16,063 nt of DNA from Dehalococcoidia bacterium (lineage in GTDB: Bacteria; Chloroflexota; Dehalococcoidia; Tepidiformales; Tepidiformaceae): contig SLAK01000285.1 in NCBI GenBank assembly GCA_007126855.1, positions 1-16,063 of the forward strand. Reading direction: 5' to 3'. Both the position numbers and the translations under genes were made by a program. Below, piece by piece: positions 8,308 to 14,033 of this stretch. Under the pieces are notes generated by a model, which was given only the letters and a program-made list of their open reading frames with translations, was not told the DNA's origin and ran no database searches. Within the stretch, counting starts at the first letter, position 1. Each line of letters opens with the position of its first letter.

Positions 8308-8619
8308 ATGGCTGTGAAGGTGCTGATCGAACGCCGGATCGAACCCCGGGCGCGGAGAACGGTGATCGACGCAATGAAGCGGATGCGGCAACGGTGCCTG
8401 GATGAACCGGGCTACATCAGCGGAGAGACCCTTTTCGACAACAACGACGAAAACCACATCGTGGTCATCAGCACGTGGTTCGGGCTCATGGACTGGAAGC
8501 GGTGGCAGGCCTCCGAGGATCGGCAGGCCTACATCGACCAGATCCAGCCACATTTGCGGGAGCCCGATCGGGTGCTGGTTATGCTCGAAGGCCTTTCAGA
8601 ACGGGTCGCCGGCGCCTGA
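8308..8619 (+). CDS. Antibiotic biosynthesis monooxygenase (ABM)-domain protein
   Basis: A 103-residue dimeric alpha/beta-barrel fold protein. The N-terminal strand V-K-V-L-I-E-R-R-I, the helix ending D-E-P-G-Y-I-S-G-E-T-L, and I-V-V-I-S-T-W-F-G-L-M-D-W-K-R-W are characteristic of ABM domains, where the Trp-rich helix lines the active cavity. ABM proteins include cofactor-free monooxygenases and heme-degrading enzymes, but most are uncharacterised. The start ATG is 3 bp after the flavin reductase stop. Its position beside a flavin reductase suggests a shared oxidative step, which is inference. A small dyad begins 4 bp after its stop. Confidence 0.84.
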   Translation: MAVKVLIERRIEPRARRTVIDAMKRMRQRCLDEPGYISGETLFDNNDENHIVVISTWFGLMDWKRWQASEDRQAYIDQIQPHLREPDRVLVMLEGLSERVAGA

Positions 8620-8622
8620 GGT

Positions 8623-8640
8623 GGCACAGAACATTGTGCC
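8623..8640. repeat. Perfect 6-bp inverted repeat after the ABM gene
   Basis: G-G-C-A-C-A (8623-8628) and T-G-T-G-C-C (8635-8640) are perfect inverted arms around a 6-bp centre. The site lies between the ABM stop and the Rieske promoter candidate. There is no T-tract after it, so an operator is as likely as a weak terminator. Function is not shown. Confidence 0.4.
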
Positions 8641-8654
8641 GAGCATCACAACCT

Positions 8655-8684
8655 TTGCGTCTTGGGGCCAACCAGCGGTACTAT
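8655..8684 (+). promoter_or_regulatory. Candidate promoter for the Rieske gene
   Basis: TTGCGT at 8655-8660 and TACTAT at 8679-8684 are separated by 18 bp. Both are imperfect. Transcription would begin at about 8690, immediately before the GGAGGAG ribosome site at 8691-8697. It would allow the Rieske gene to be expressed separately from the three genes before it. Confidence 0.3.
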
Positions 8685-8703
8685 CCGCGCGGAGGAGTTG
8701 CGT

Positions 8704-9375
8704 GTGTCACCTGCGTTAGCGTTCCTGGGAATTTCAATCATCGGTACCTGGGGCGTTGCCTCGATCGCCCTTATTGCGGGCGGGATTATCCTGCTGGTCT
8801 CCCCCGGCGACGCCGACACGGCATCGGGCAACGTTGCCGGTGGAATCGCCCTGCTGATATTCGGCGCTATCTCGCTCGGGCTCATGGGCAAGGTTGTTGG
8901 GCCGCTCCTAGGCGTGGACCCACCGCTGCCGGTGAAGGCCAAATCGATCATTCCCCACGACCGGCTGCAGCGCTGGGCGCGCGTCGGCCCGCTCAACAGT
9001 TTTCCGGATGGCGTGCCGCAGGAAGTCCGCGTCCGGAGCAACCGCGTCACCATCGTCCGAGACGGCGACACAGCCTACGCGCTCGCCGGCCTCTGCCCGC
9101 ATGCACGCCTTCCTCTTGCCGGCTTCCCGGGCTCGCCGATCAAGCAGGAACCCATCCGGGATGACTGTATCACCTGCCCATTCCACGGCGCGCGCTTCGA
9201 GCTCGCCTCCGGCGAAGTCGTGCGGCAGCCCTTCTCCAGCGAATTCAATGCCGAGCACCCGTTCCTCGGCGGGGTGCAGGAAAAGCTGCTCTTCTTCAAC
9301 ACGAAGACCGAAGCAGTCCAAACCTACCCTGTCGAAATCGAGGACGGGGAAGTTATGGTGAAAGTGCCGCGCTAA
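8704..9375 (+). CDS. Membrane-anchored Rieske [2Fe-2S] protein
   Basis: A 223-residue protein with two N-terminal membrane helices (about 7-32 and 44-69) and a soluble Rieske domain. The cluster ligands are C131-P-H133 and C158-P-F-H161-G, giving CxH-x24-CxxH; the usual gap is about 15-17, so an insertion of roughly 7 residues, G-S-P-I-K-Q-E-P, sits between the two cluster loops. D-D-C-I-T-C-P-F-H-G-A-R-F is otherwise classical for Rieske ferredoxins. The GTG at 8704 was chosen because GGAGGAG lies 6 bp upstream; a longer in-frame TTG at 8662 has no ribosome site. It is probably an electron-transfer protein at the inner membrane. Its partner is unknown; the flavin reductase and ABM genes upstream are candidates. 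Confidence 0.87.
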   Translation: MSPALAFLGISIIGTWGVASIALIAGGIILLVSPGDADTASGNVAGGIALLIFGAISLGLMGKVVGPLLGVDPPLPVKAKSIIPHDRLQRWARVGPLNSFPDGVPQEVRVRSNRVTIVRDGDTAYALAGLCPHARLPLAGFPGSPIKQEPIRDDCITCPFHGARFELASGEVVRQPFSSEFNAEHPFLGGVQEKLLFFNTKTEAVQTYPVEIEDGEVMVKVPR

Positions 9376-9399
9376 CGGCTTCTCCCACGCGGCACCAAT

Positions 9400-9435
9400 G
9401 GAGGCGGGCCAGTCGAGTGCCCGCCTCCTTGCGTT
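9400..9435 (+). terminator. Intrinsic terminator after the Rieske gene
   Basis: A perfect 10-bp GC-rich stem (9400-9409 with 9419-9428) closes a 9-nt loop and is followed by a T-rich stretch, T-T-G-C-G-T-T-T-C. It lies 24 bp after the Rieske stop, between convergent genes. The opposite strand has no comparable T-tract, so it mainly serves the + strand. Confidence 0.85.
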
Positions 9436-9443
9436 TCATCCCG

Positions 9444-10133
9444 TTAACTGTTGGGTGGCGCCCAGCGTTCGGTCCAGCCCTCGTCGGGCTGCTGCTCGGC
9501 GAAGGGCCACGGGTTCTGCCACTTGTCCATGAACACCACCTGCTTCACCGGCTTCCGCCGCACCGGGCCGTGCCGGTCCGTCGGGTAGCCGATGGGCAGC
9601 AGGCAGTAGATCTCGTTGTTCTCGGGTAGTTCGAGCATTTCCATCAGCTCGTCCCGGTGGCCAAGCGGAAGGTTGAAAATGGACCCGCCAAGGCCCAGCG
9701 CCCGCGCCGTGAGCAACAGGTTCTGCACCGCGGGGAAAATGCTTCCGCCAGGCGTGGAGTGGCGGCCCTTCAGCCCGGTCACACATACCACGGCAGGCAC
9801 CGTCGCCAGGTGGTGAGCCAGGTGTCCCACGCTGCGAAGCGAGAGCCGCTGGCTCCGCGGCAACGCGTCGATCGCGGCCGGGTCGTCGCCGAAACGCGCC
9901 TGGTAGCGGCCCCAGCCCTCTTCGGCCCATTCCTGCAGCTTCGCCTTCACCTCCAGAGAGGTGATCACGATGAAGCGCCAGTCCTGCACATTCTGTCCCG
10001 AAGGCGCGCGGATGGCCGCATCGAAAAGCTGGAACAACACCTCGTCGGGGATAGGATCCGGCTTGAAGCGGCGGAGCGCTCGCGCCGTATAGAGCGTCTG
10101 GAAAAGGCCGGGATCGGCTTCGGGTAGCGACAT
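9444..10133 (-). CDS. Nitroreductase-family protein
   Basis: A 229-residue FMN-dependent nitroreductase-fold protein. Signatures are T-A-R-A-L-R-R-F-K (16-24), with the basic residues that hold the FMN phosphate, then A-P-S-G-Q-N-V-Q-D-W-R-F (43-54), and near the C-terminus G-L-G-G-S-I-F and C-L-L-P-I-G-Y-P. Its sequence is well separated from the nitroreductase at 802-1416. The ATG at 10133 has A-G-G-A-G-G about 4 bp upstream, so it was preferred over upstream codons in the same open frame. The gene is convergent with the Rieske gene and divergent from the rhomboid-like gene. The substrate is not inferable. Confidence 0.9.
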   Translation of the reverse strand: MSLPEADPGLFQTLYTARALRRFKPDPIPDEVLFQLFDAAIRAPSGQNVQDWRFIVITSLEVKAKLQEWAEEGWGRYQARFGDDPAAIDALPRSQRLSLRSVGHLAHHLATVPAVVCVTGLKGRHSTPGGSIFPAVQNLLLTARALGLGGSIFNLPLGHRDELMEMLELPENNEIYCLLPIGYPTDRHGPVRRKPVKQVVFMDKWQNPWPFAEQQPDEGWTERWAPPNS

Positions 10134-10174
10134 TCGTCCTCCTATCATCGGCGTGCTTTGTGGCGACTCTACAG

Positions 10175-10206
10175 GGTTTTGGGCCTGCTTCCACTGCCCA
10201 AAAACC
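10175..10206. repeat. Dyad between nitroreductase and rhomboid-like genes
   Basis: Arms G-G-T-T-T-T-G-G-G-C (10175-10184) and G-C-C-C-A-A-A-A-A-C-C (10196-10206) are inverted with one extra A. The 11-bp centre makes it look like an operator for two divergent genes rather than a terminator. The surrounding stretch is unusually AT-rich for this window. A regulatory role is inferred. Confidence 0.4.
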
Positions 10207-10273
10207 GAAAGCAAAAGCGAACCAGCCCCGCCAGGAATGTCCTGCCCGCAGGCCAACCGGTAGGATCGACGCG

Positions 10274-11005
10274 ATGATACCGGCGCCTGGTCCCGATACC
10301 GGTGGCGCGCGGCCGGCCGCCACAGCGGCGAAACAGCTCTGGGCTTCGCTCCTGGCCGGGCCGCTGCAGGCGCCCTTTGTGGTCGTCTACCTGCTCGTCT
10401 CCTGGGTGATCTTCCTCAGCCTGGCGCAGCCCGGCTCGTGGTTCTACGAAACCGACGGCGAGGCGCTTCGCCCCTGGCTCTACGCGATACCGGACCTGGC
10501 GCAGGATGTGCCCGCCACGCTGAGCGCGGTCGCGACCGCCCCCTGGGTGCATATCACCGGCGTGCAGATGGTGTTCGTGACCCTGGGCCTGCTGGTGTTC
10601 GGCGCCCGGCTGGAGTTCCGCGAAGGGACGCTGAAGACAGTGGCCATCTTCTTCGCCACAACGGCGATCGGCGCCTGCGCGGCAGGGTTGCTGCTGCACG
10701 TCATCTACCCCGGTTTTGCCAGCAGCGAGGCCTTCGAAACCGCATGGGAGCGCACCTGGGGCGGGGGCAGCGCAGGGGCCTTTGGCGTGGTGGGCGCCCT
10801 TGTCGGCCGGGCACGGAGCCCACTGCCGCTCATCGGCGCCGTGCTGGCCTGGGAAGCCTCATTCGCGCTGCTGCTGTTCCGCGACTTCGTGCCCGCGTTC
10901 CACATCCCGGCGTTCTTTGCCGGGTTCGCCGCCACGCGTTACTTGCTGCCGGGGCCGCGGGATGAGTCGGTTTACACCATCCTCACCGGCGCTCGACCGT
11001 CCTGA
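10274..11005 (+). CDS. Rhomboid-like polytopic membrane protein (catalytic motif degenerate)
   Basis: A 243-residue protein with about six hydrophobic segments. It follows the rhomboid topology: W-V-H93-I-T-G-V-Q-M-V-F in place of the HxxxN helix, then L-L-V-F-G-A-R-L-E, then G-G-G-S166-A-G-A-F-G in place of G-x-S-G, and F-H210-I-P-A-F-F-A-G-F in the last helix. A serine and histidine dyad is therefore present, but the oxyanion Asn is not seen at the usual place and the residue after S166 is Ala rather than Gly. It may be an intramembrane protease or an inactive relative; this is a remote-homology call made by eye. The ATG at 10274 has A-G-G-A about 8 bp upstream. Ten bp separate its stop from that of the convergent hemerythrin-like gene. 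Confidence 0.62.
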   Translation: MIPAPGPDTGGARPAATAAKQLWASLLAGPLQAPFVVVYLLVSWVIFLSLAQPGSWFYETDGEALRPWLYAIPDLAQDVPATLSAVATAPWVHITGVQMVFVTLGLLVFGARLEFREGTLKTVAIFFATTAIGACAAGLLLHVIYPGFASSEAFETAWERTWGGGSAGAFGVVGALVGRARSPLPLIGAVLAWEASFALLLFRDFVPAFHIPAFFAGFAATRYLLPGPRDESVYTILTGARPS

Positions 11006-11015
11006 GCGAACCGGG

Positions 11016-11438
11016 TTAGTCGATTCCCGGCGGAGGGTTAAAGGTTTCGTAGAGGATCGTAATCTCCCGGTTGGCGCAATGGCGCAGCTGGCCCGCCAGC
11101 CAGCGCAGGCGCTCCACATGCTCTTCATCCGCCGAGGTCACGGCCTCGCGCGTCTCCCACATTTCCACCAGCAGCCGCGCCAGCGCAGCTTCGTGGCGCT
11201 CCAGCGTCCCGATCAGGCGGGGGTCGTCGGTCTGGATCTCGTGAATAAGGCCGTCTTCTCCCGCGAGGTCGCCAAAGTGCCGCTCAATTGCCAGGATGGC
11301 CTTGCGGATGGCGGCGTCCACCGACGAATGCCAGCTTTCGGATGGCGACGGGTTATCGGCTACGTCGTCGATCTGCGTCGCAGCCTGGCGGATCGAGTTC
11401 TCCAGCGCCGAGAGGACAATTTCGCGATGATGATCCAC
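11016..11438 (-). CDS. Small helical protein, possibly hemerythrin-like
   Basis: A 140-residue soluble protein, mostly helical and rich in His and Glu. The pattern R-H54-F-G-D-L-A-G-E-D-G-L, then L-E-R-H82-E-A-A-L, then L-R-H120-C-A-N-R-E-I-T-I-L-Y-E resembles hemerythrin-domain proteins, in which such histidines and acids bind a di-iron centre. However, the usual HxxxE in the last helix is here H-C-A-N-R-E, one residue off, so the metal site may be lost or altered. The GTG at 11438 has A-A-G-G-A-G about 7 bp upstream, a strong reason for that start. No iron- or oxygen-handling gene is adjacent. It could instead be an unrelated four-helix bundle. Confidence 0.5.
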   Translation of the reverse strand: MDHHREIVLSALENSIRQAATQIDDVADNPSPSESWHSSVDAAIRKAILAIERHFGDLAGEDGLIHEIQTDDPRLIGTLERHEAALARLLVEMWETREAVTSADEEHVERLRWLAGQLRHCANREITILYETFNPPPGID

Positions 11439-11611
11439 AGGGGATCTCCTTGTTACTGTGTGAGTAGCGTACCGGGCGGGTGCACCGGGAGCATACTACG
11501 TCCGGCAGAATGACGGCCGGCCGGGTACCCGAAATCCCCCAGAGCCCCGCATGCGCGTAAAGGCCGTTGTCGGCTGGCGATGAGCCTGAGAATCGCTGGA
11601 GGATTGCCCGT
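11439..11611. other. Divergent intergenic region between two uncharacterised genes
   Basis: This 173-bp stretch separates the hemerythrin-like gene (-) and the TTG-started membrane protein (+). It includes the ribosome site of the minus-strand gene (about 11444-11451) and a G-G-A-G-G-A site (11598-11603) for the plus-strand gene. C-A-T-A-C-T at 11492-11497 could be a -10 on the + strand, and the overlapping T-A-G-T-A-T a -10 on the - strand; neither has a good -35. Two adjacent palindromes, G-G-C-C-G-G-C-C and C-G-G-G-T-A-C-C-C-G (11522-11531), are also visible. Confidence 0.3.
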
Positions 11612-12160
11612 TTGCCCGATCGACCAGGACTCCCCCACGGCAAAAACCTCGTGCTGCTGGCCGGACTTACCGGCGGTATCGCAGGAATCGTGCTCGTCAT
11701 CGCCATCGTGTTCGCCGTCACGCAGGACGACGACATACTCGTGCCGACTCCTACTCCCGGCAACGGCGCGATCGGGGCAAACGACGTCGAGTCCACGCAG
11801 GTCGATCTGGCCATCAGGTCCCAATTGGACGGCGGGCGGCTGCTGGTGGAAGGCACCATCACGGTCCCGGATGGCGCACTCGTGAAGTACGAGATCACCG
11901 GCCCGGAGGACTGCGACGAATGCTTCGCCGAAGGCCGGGTGCCGGTGAGCGACCAGGCATTTCGCCTTTCGCGGGACGTCTCCGCATGGCCCGATGGCAC
12001 CTATGAGATCCGCACCAGTTTCCAGACGGTGCTGAATGGCGAAACCCAGCCGGGGCGCATCATTGAACTCTACGGCGAAACGGGCGAGCGTATGACCGGC
12101 GATACCATCGAGGAAGATGGGTACACGCGCGTCGAGGCCGTGGACACCGTCACCCCCTAG
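11612..12160 (+). CDS. Uncharacterised single-pass membrane protein with exported domain
   Basis: I do not recognise this 182-residue protein. After a short polar N-terminus there is one membrane helix (about 12-37, L-V-L-L-A-G-L-T-G-G-I-A-G-I-V-L), then an acidic linker containing P-T-P-T-P-G, and a beta-rich domain to the end with a C101-D-E-C104 pair. This fits an extracytoplasmic Ig-like domain anchored by its N-terminus. I chose the TTG at 11612, which has G-G-A-G-G-A 8 bp upstream; a TTG at 11567 in the same frame is possible and adds 15 residues. No ATG or GTG exists before the helix. Its TAG shares CTAG with the stop of the convergent gene. Function is unknown. Confidence 0.68.
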   Translation: MPDRPGLPHGKNLVLLAGLTGGIAGIVLVIAIVFAVTQDDDILVPTPTPGNGAIGANDVESTQVDLAIRSQLDGGRLLVEGTITVPDGALVKYEITGPEDCDECFAEGRVPVSDQAFRLSRDVSAWPDGTYEIRTSFQTVLNGETQPGRIIELYGETGERMTGDTIEEDGYTRVEAVDTVTP

Positions 12161-12603
12161 GGTCCCCGCTCCACGGGCGCCAGGCAGAACATCCCGCGGC
12201 CCTGATGGGGCTGGTATTCGCCGCCACCTCCGCCGCCCGCGACCACAGCGAAGGCCATTGACCGTCCACCGGAGGTTTCGCCGGCATAGAGCTGGCGTTG
12301 CCCCGGAGGGATATCGAGCTCCTCGGTTATGCGCCGGTCGTCTCCGTCCCAGAGGCATCCCGCTACCCAGGCGCCGTCGGCTGCCAGCGAGGCGATAGCC
12401 TGCTCGAGCTGGTTCCGTTCCGCATCGGTAAGCCATTGGTCCGGGTGTTCTCCCGGATCGGACGTGGCCCGCTGGAAGAGCGCGAATGCGGCAACCAGGA
12501 CGAGCGCGACACTCGCCCCGACCGCAAGGTGCCGCACGGTCGCCGTATCAAGCAGCGCGAAGAAGCCGTGGAACATCATCCTGATCGTACGAGAGTCCTG
12601 CAT
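12157..12603 (-). CDS. Uncharacterised single-pass membrane protein
   Basis: A protein of about 148 residues that I do not recognise. One membrane helix, V-R-H-L-A-V-G-A-S-V-A-L-V-L-V-A-A-F-A-L, lies near the N-terminus. A soluble domain follows, containing C-L-W-D-G-D-D-R-R and a Gly-rich segment with six consecutive glycines. The start is uncertain: the ATG at 12603 has only a poor ribosome site, and ATGs at 12579 and 12576 lie closer to the helix. The frame stays open to 12798, but the upstream part has codon use unlike coding sequence and overlaps the aldolase leader, so I left it out. Its stop overlaps that of the membrane protein on the other strand. Confidence 0.58.
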   Translation of the reverse strand: MQDSRTIRMMFHGFFALLDTATVRHLAVGASVALVLVAAFALFQRATSDPGEHPDQWLTDAERNQLEQAIASLAADGAWVAGCLWDGDDRRITEELDIPPGQRQLYAGETSGGRSMAFAVVAGGGGGGEYQPHQGRGMFCLAPVERGP

Positions 12604-12672
12604 ACCGAGAGACTCGTGCCACATAGCGTCATTCACCGCGCAACGGATCCGGGTTCCGACGCCTGTTCGTCT

Positions 12673-12700
12673 TTGCCGGCGTACATATTCGCCGTAGTAT
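12673..12700 (+). promoter_or_regulatory. Candidate promoter for the aldolase gene
   Basis: TTGCCG (12673-12678) and TAGTAT (12695-12700) are separated by 16 bp. Transcription would begin near 12707 and give a leader of about 140 nt before the ATG at 12849, which would contain the paired segments described separately. Both boxes are imperfect, so the call is tentative. Confidence 0.35.
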
Positions 12701-12708
12701 CTGGCCAT

Positions 12709-12817
12709 GCCGCGCGGAACGCGGCCGTGCCTCGTTGGGGACACCGAAGGTTGTCCCACGGAGCGGAAACCGGGCCCGCCCTGATCCCCGTGAGGCACGG
12801 ATCGGCTACAGTAGCCG
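12709..12817 (+). ncRNA. Candidate structured 5' leader of the aldolase gene
   Basis: By eye the leader can fold into several hairpins. The first is a 6-bp stem at 12709-12714 with 12720-12725. The main element is a long-range pairing: 9 bp, 12725-12733 with 12792-12800, followed by 5 bp, 12737-12741 with 12785-12789. Inside it a bulged hairpin can form at 12749-12756 with 12765-12771, and a short one at 12772-12781. The last is a 12803-12817 dyad (C-G-G-C-T-A, C-A-G, T-A-G-C-C-G). The GGAGGG ribosome site follows at 12831. This resembles the layout of a cis-regulatory leader, but it matches no known class that I recognise and could be GC-rich chance pairing. The 12803-12817 dyad could equally be a DNA operator. 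Confidence 0.3.
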
Positions 12818-12848
12818 TACCGGCAAACCAGGAGGGTTGAGACAGAGT

Positions 12849-13958
12849 ATGGCTGAGAGCCAGCGGAAGAACGACAAGACCTTTGCGATCGCGGGAGATC
12901 GCACCTCTCCCACCCTCCAGTGGGTCGGCGACGGACTCCAGAAGGTGCTCGTGAAGCACGGGCACGAATTCCAGGCCGAACCGATGCCGGACGTCCGGTT
13001 TGTACTCAACTTCGTGGACCCGGCGAAGCCGCGGCCGTTCCGCCGCAAGGCGCAGGCCACGTTCGTGATGGGCATTTCCGAACTTGAAGGGCAGCCCGAA
13101 GTGATGCGCGCCGGCTATCCCGTGCTCGTCCGCTCGCTATCGAACATGATGATGTTGCTGGTCCACGGCGAAGGTGGGCTGGAAGCGCACTTCCTGACGA
13201 TCGAGCAGGGCCACTACATCGTGACCTACCGCCAGGGCGAGGACGAAGCCTTCTTCGAAGAGGTCTACGAGCGCATCGAACCGCTCGCATCGTCCGAGCT
13301 GGTTATCAATAACGTGTTCGAAACCGATCTGGAGGAAGAGCTCTGGGACGGCGACGAGAACACCAGACAGCTGGAGGAAGCGGGCCGCTTCCTGGACTCC
13401 ATGAACCTGCTGCCGGCGCCCTTCCCGGTACAGGAGATCCTGGAAGAGCGGGACCTGCGGCACATCTACCGGCTTTACGGCCTGGGTGGGCTCTCCTATG
13501 GCAACCTCAGCGCGCGCAGGGACGCCACGCGCTTCTGGATGAGCGCGAGCGGTGTCGACAAGGGGAAGATCGGCACCATCGGCGAAGACATCCTGTTGGT
13601 GAAGGACTTTGACGAGAAAAGCCCCGCGCTGATCCTGAGCGTGCCACCGCACGCGCAGCCAAAGCGCGTCTCGGTAGACGCCATCGAGCACTACATGATC
13701 TACCGCGAGCACCCGGATGTGGGCGCGATCGTCCACGTGCACGCGTGGATGGACAACATCCCGGTCACCGAGATGAACTACCCGTGCGGCACGCGGGAGA
13801 TCGCCCTCGCCGTTTCCGAGCTTGTGCGCCAGCAGCCGGAACCGGCGCGCGCGGTCATCGGCCTCAAGAACCACGGCGTAACCATCACCGGGCGCAGCAT
13901 GCGCGAGATCCTGGAGCGCGTCGAGGGCAAAATGAGCCCGCACGTGCCGATGTCGTAG
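12849..13958 (+). CDS. Class II aldolase/adducin-domain protein with unrecognised N-terminal domain
   Basis: A 369-residue protein in two parts. Residues about 205-369 form a class II aldolase/adducin domain: Y-G-N-L-S-A-R, the zinc ligands H296-V-H298 in V-H-V-H-A-W, and a third His in K-N-H342-G. At the catalytic-acid position 19 residues before H296 lies D277, as in AraD-like members. Such enzymes cleave or epimerise sugar phosphates and related compounds. Residues 1 to about 200 match no domain I recognise and are acidic, with alternating strands and helices; the whole is longer than the 200-240 usual for the family, and the C-terminus is short after NHG. The ATG at 12849 has GGAGGG 12 bp upstream, somewhat far; the in-frame TTG at 12837 is too close to that site. 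A hairpin follows the stop. Confidence 0.83.
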   Translation: MAESQRKNDKTFAIAGDRTSPTLQWVGDGLQKVLVKHGHEFQAEPMPDVRFVLNFVDPAKPRPFRRKAQATFVMGISELEGQPEVMRAGYPVLVRSLSNMMMLLVHGEGGLEAHFLTIEQGHYIVTYRQGEDEAFFEEVYERIEPLASSELVINNVFETDLEEELWDGDENTRQLEEAGRFLDSMNLLPAPFPVQEILEERDLRHIYRLYGLGGLSYGNLSARRDATRFWMSASGVDKGKIGTIGEDILLVKDFDEKSPALILSVPPHAQPKRVSVDAIEHYMIYREHPDVGAIVHVHAWMDNIPVTEMNYPCGTREIALAVSELVRQQPEPARAVIGLKNHGVTITGRSMREILERVEGKMSPHVPMS

Positions 13959-13961
13959 CGC

Positions 13962-13985
13962 AACCCGACCCGCCGGGGTCGGGTT
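13962..13985. terminator. Perfect hairpin between aldolase and amidase genes
   Basis: A-A-C-C-C-G-A-C-C-C (13962-13971) pairs perfectly with 13976-13985 around a 4-nt G-C-C-G loop, 3 bp after the aldolase stop. Neither side has a T-tract beyond the two Ts or As of the stem, so termination would be weak or rely on stem strength. Its place between convergent genes suggests it may act on both strands. Confidence 0.6.
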
Positions 13986-14033
13986 CAAGCGGCGCCCTTC
14001 GCCAGGGAACTCACGGAGCCGGCGCGCGCGAGG

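Noticed and set aside
11515..11531. Adjacent perfect palindromes G-G-C-C-G-G-C-C and C-G-G-G-T-A-C-C-C-G
   Set aside because: They have no spacer, no repeated copies and no clear relation to a promoter; short GC palindromes are common in such sequence.
12604..12798. N-terminal extension of the minus-strand membrane protein (12157-12603)
   Set aside because: There is no ribosome site at the upstream ATGs, and the codon use changes; the segment coincides with the aldolase leader.
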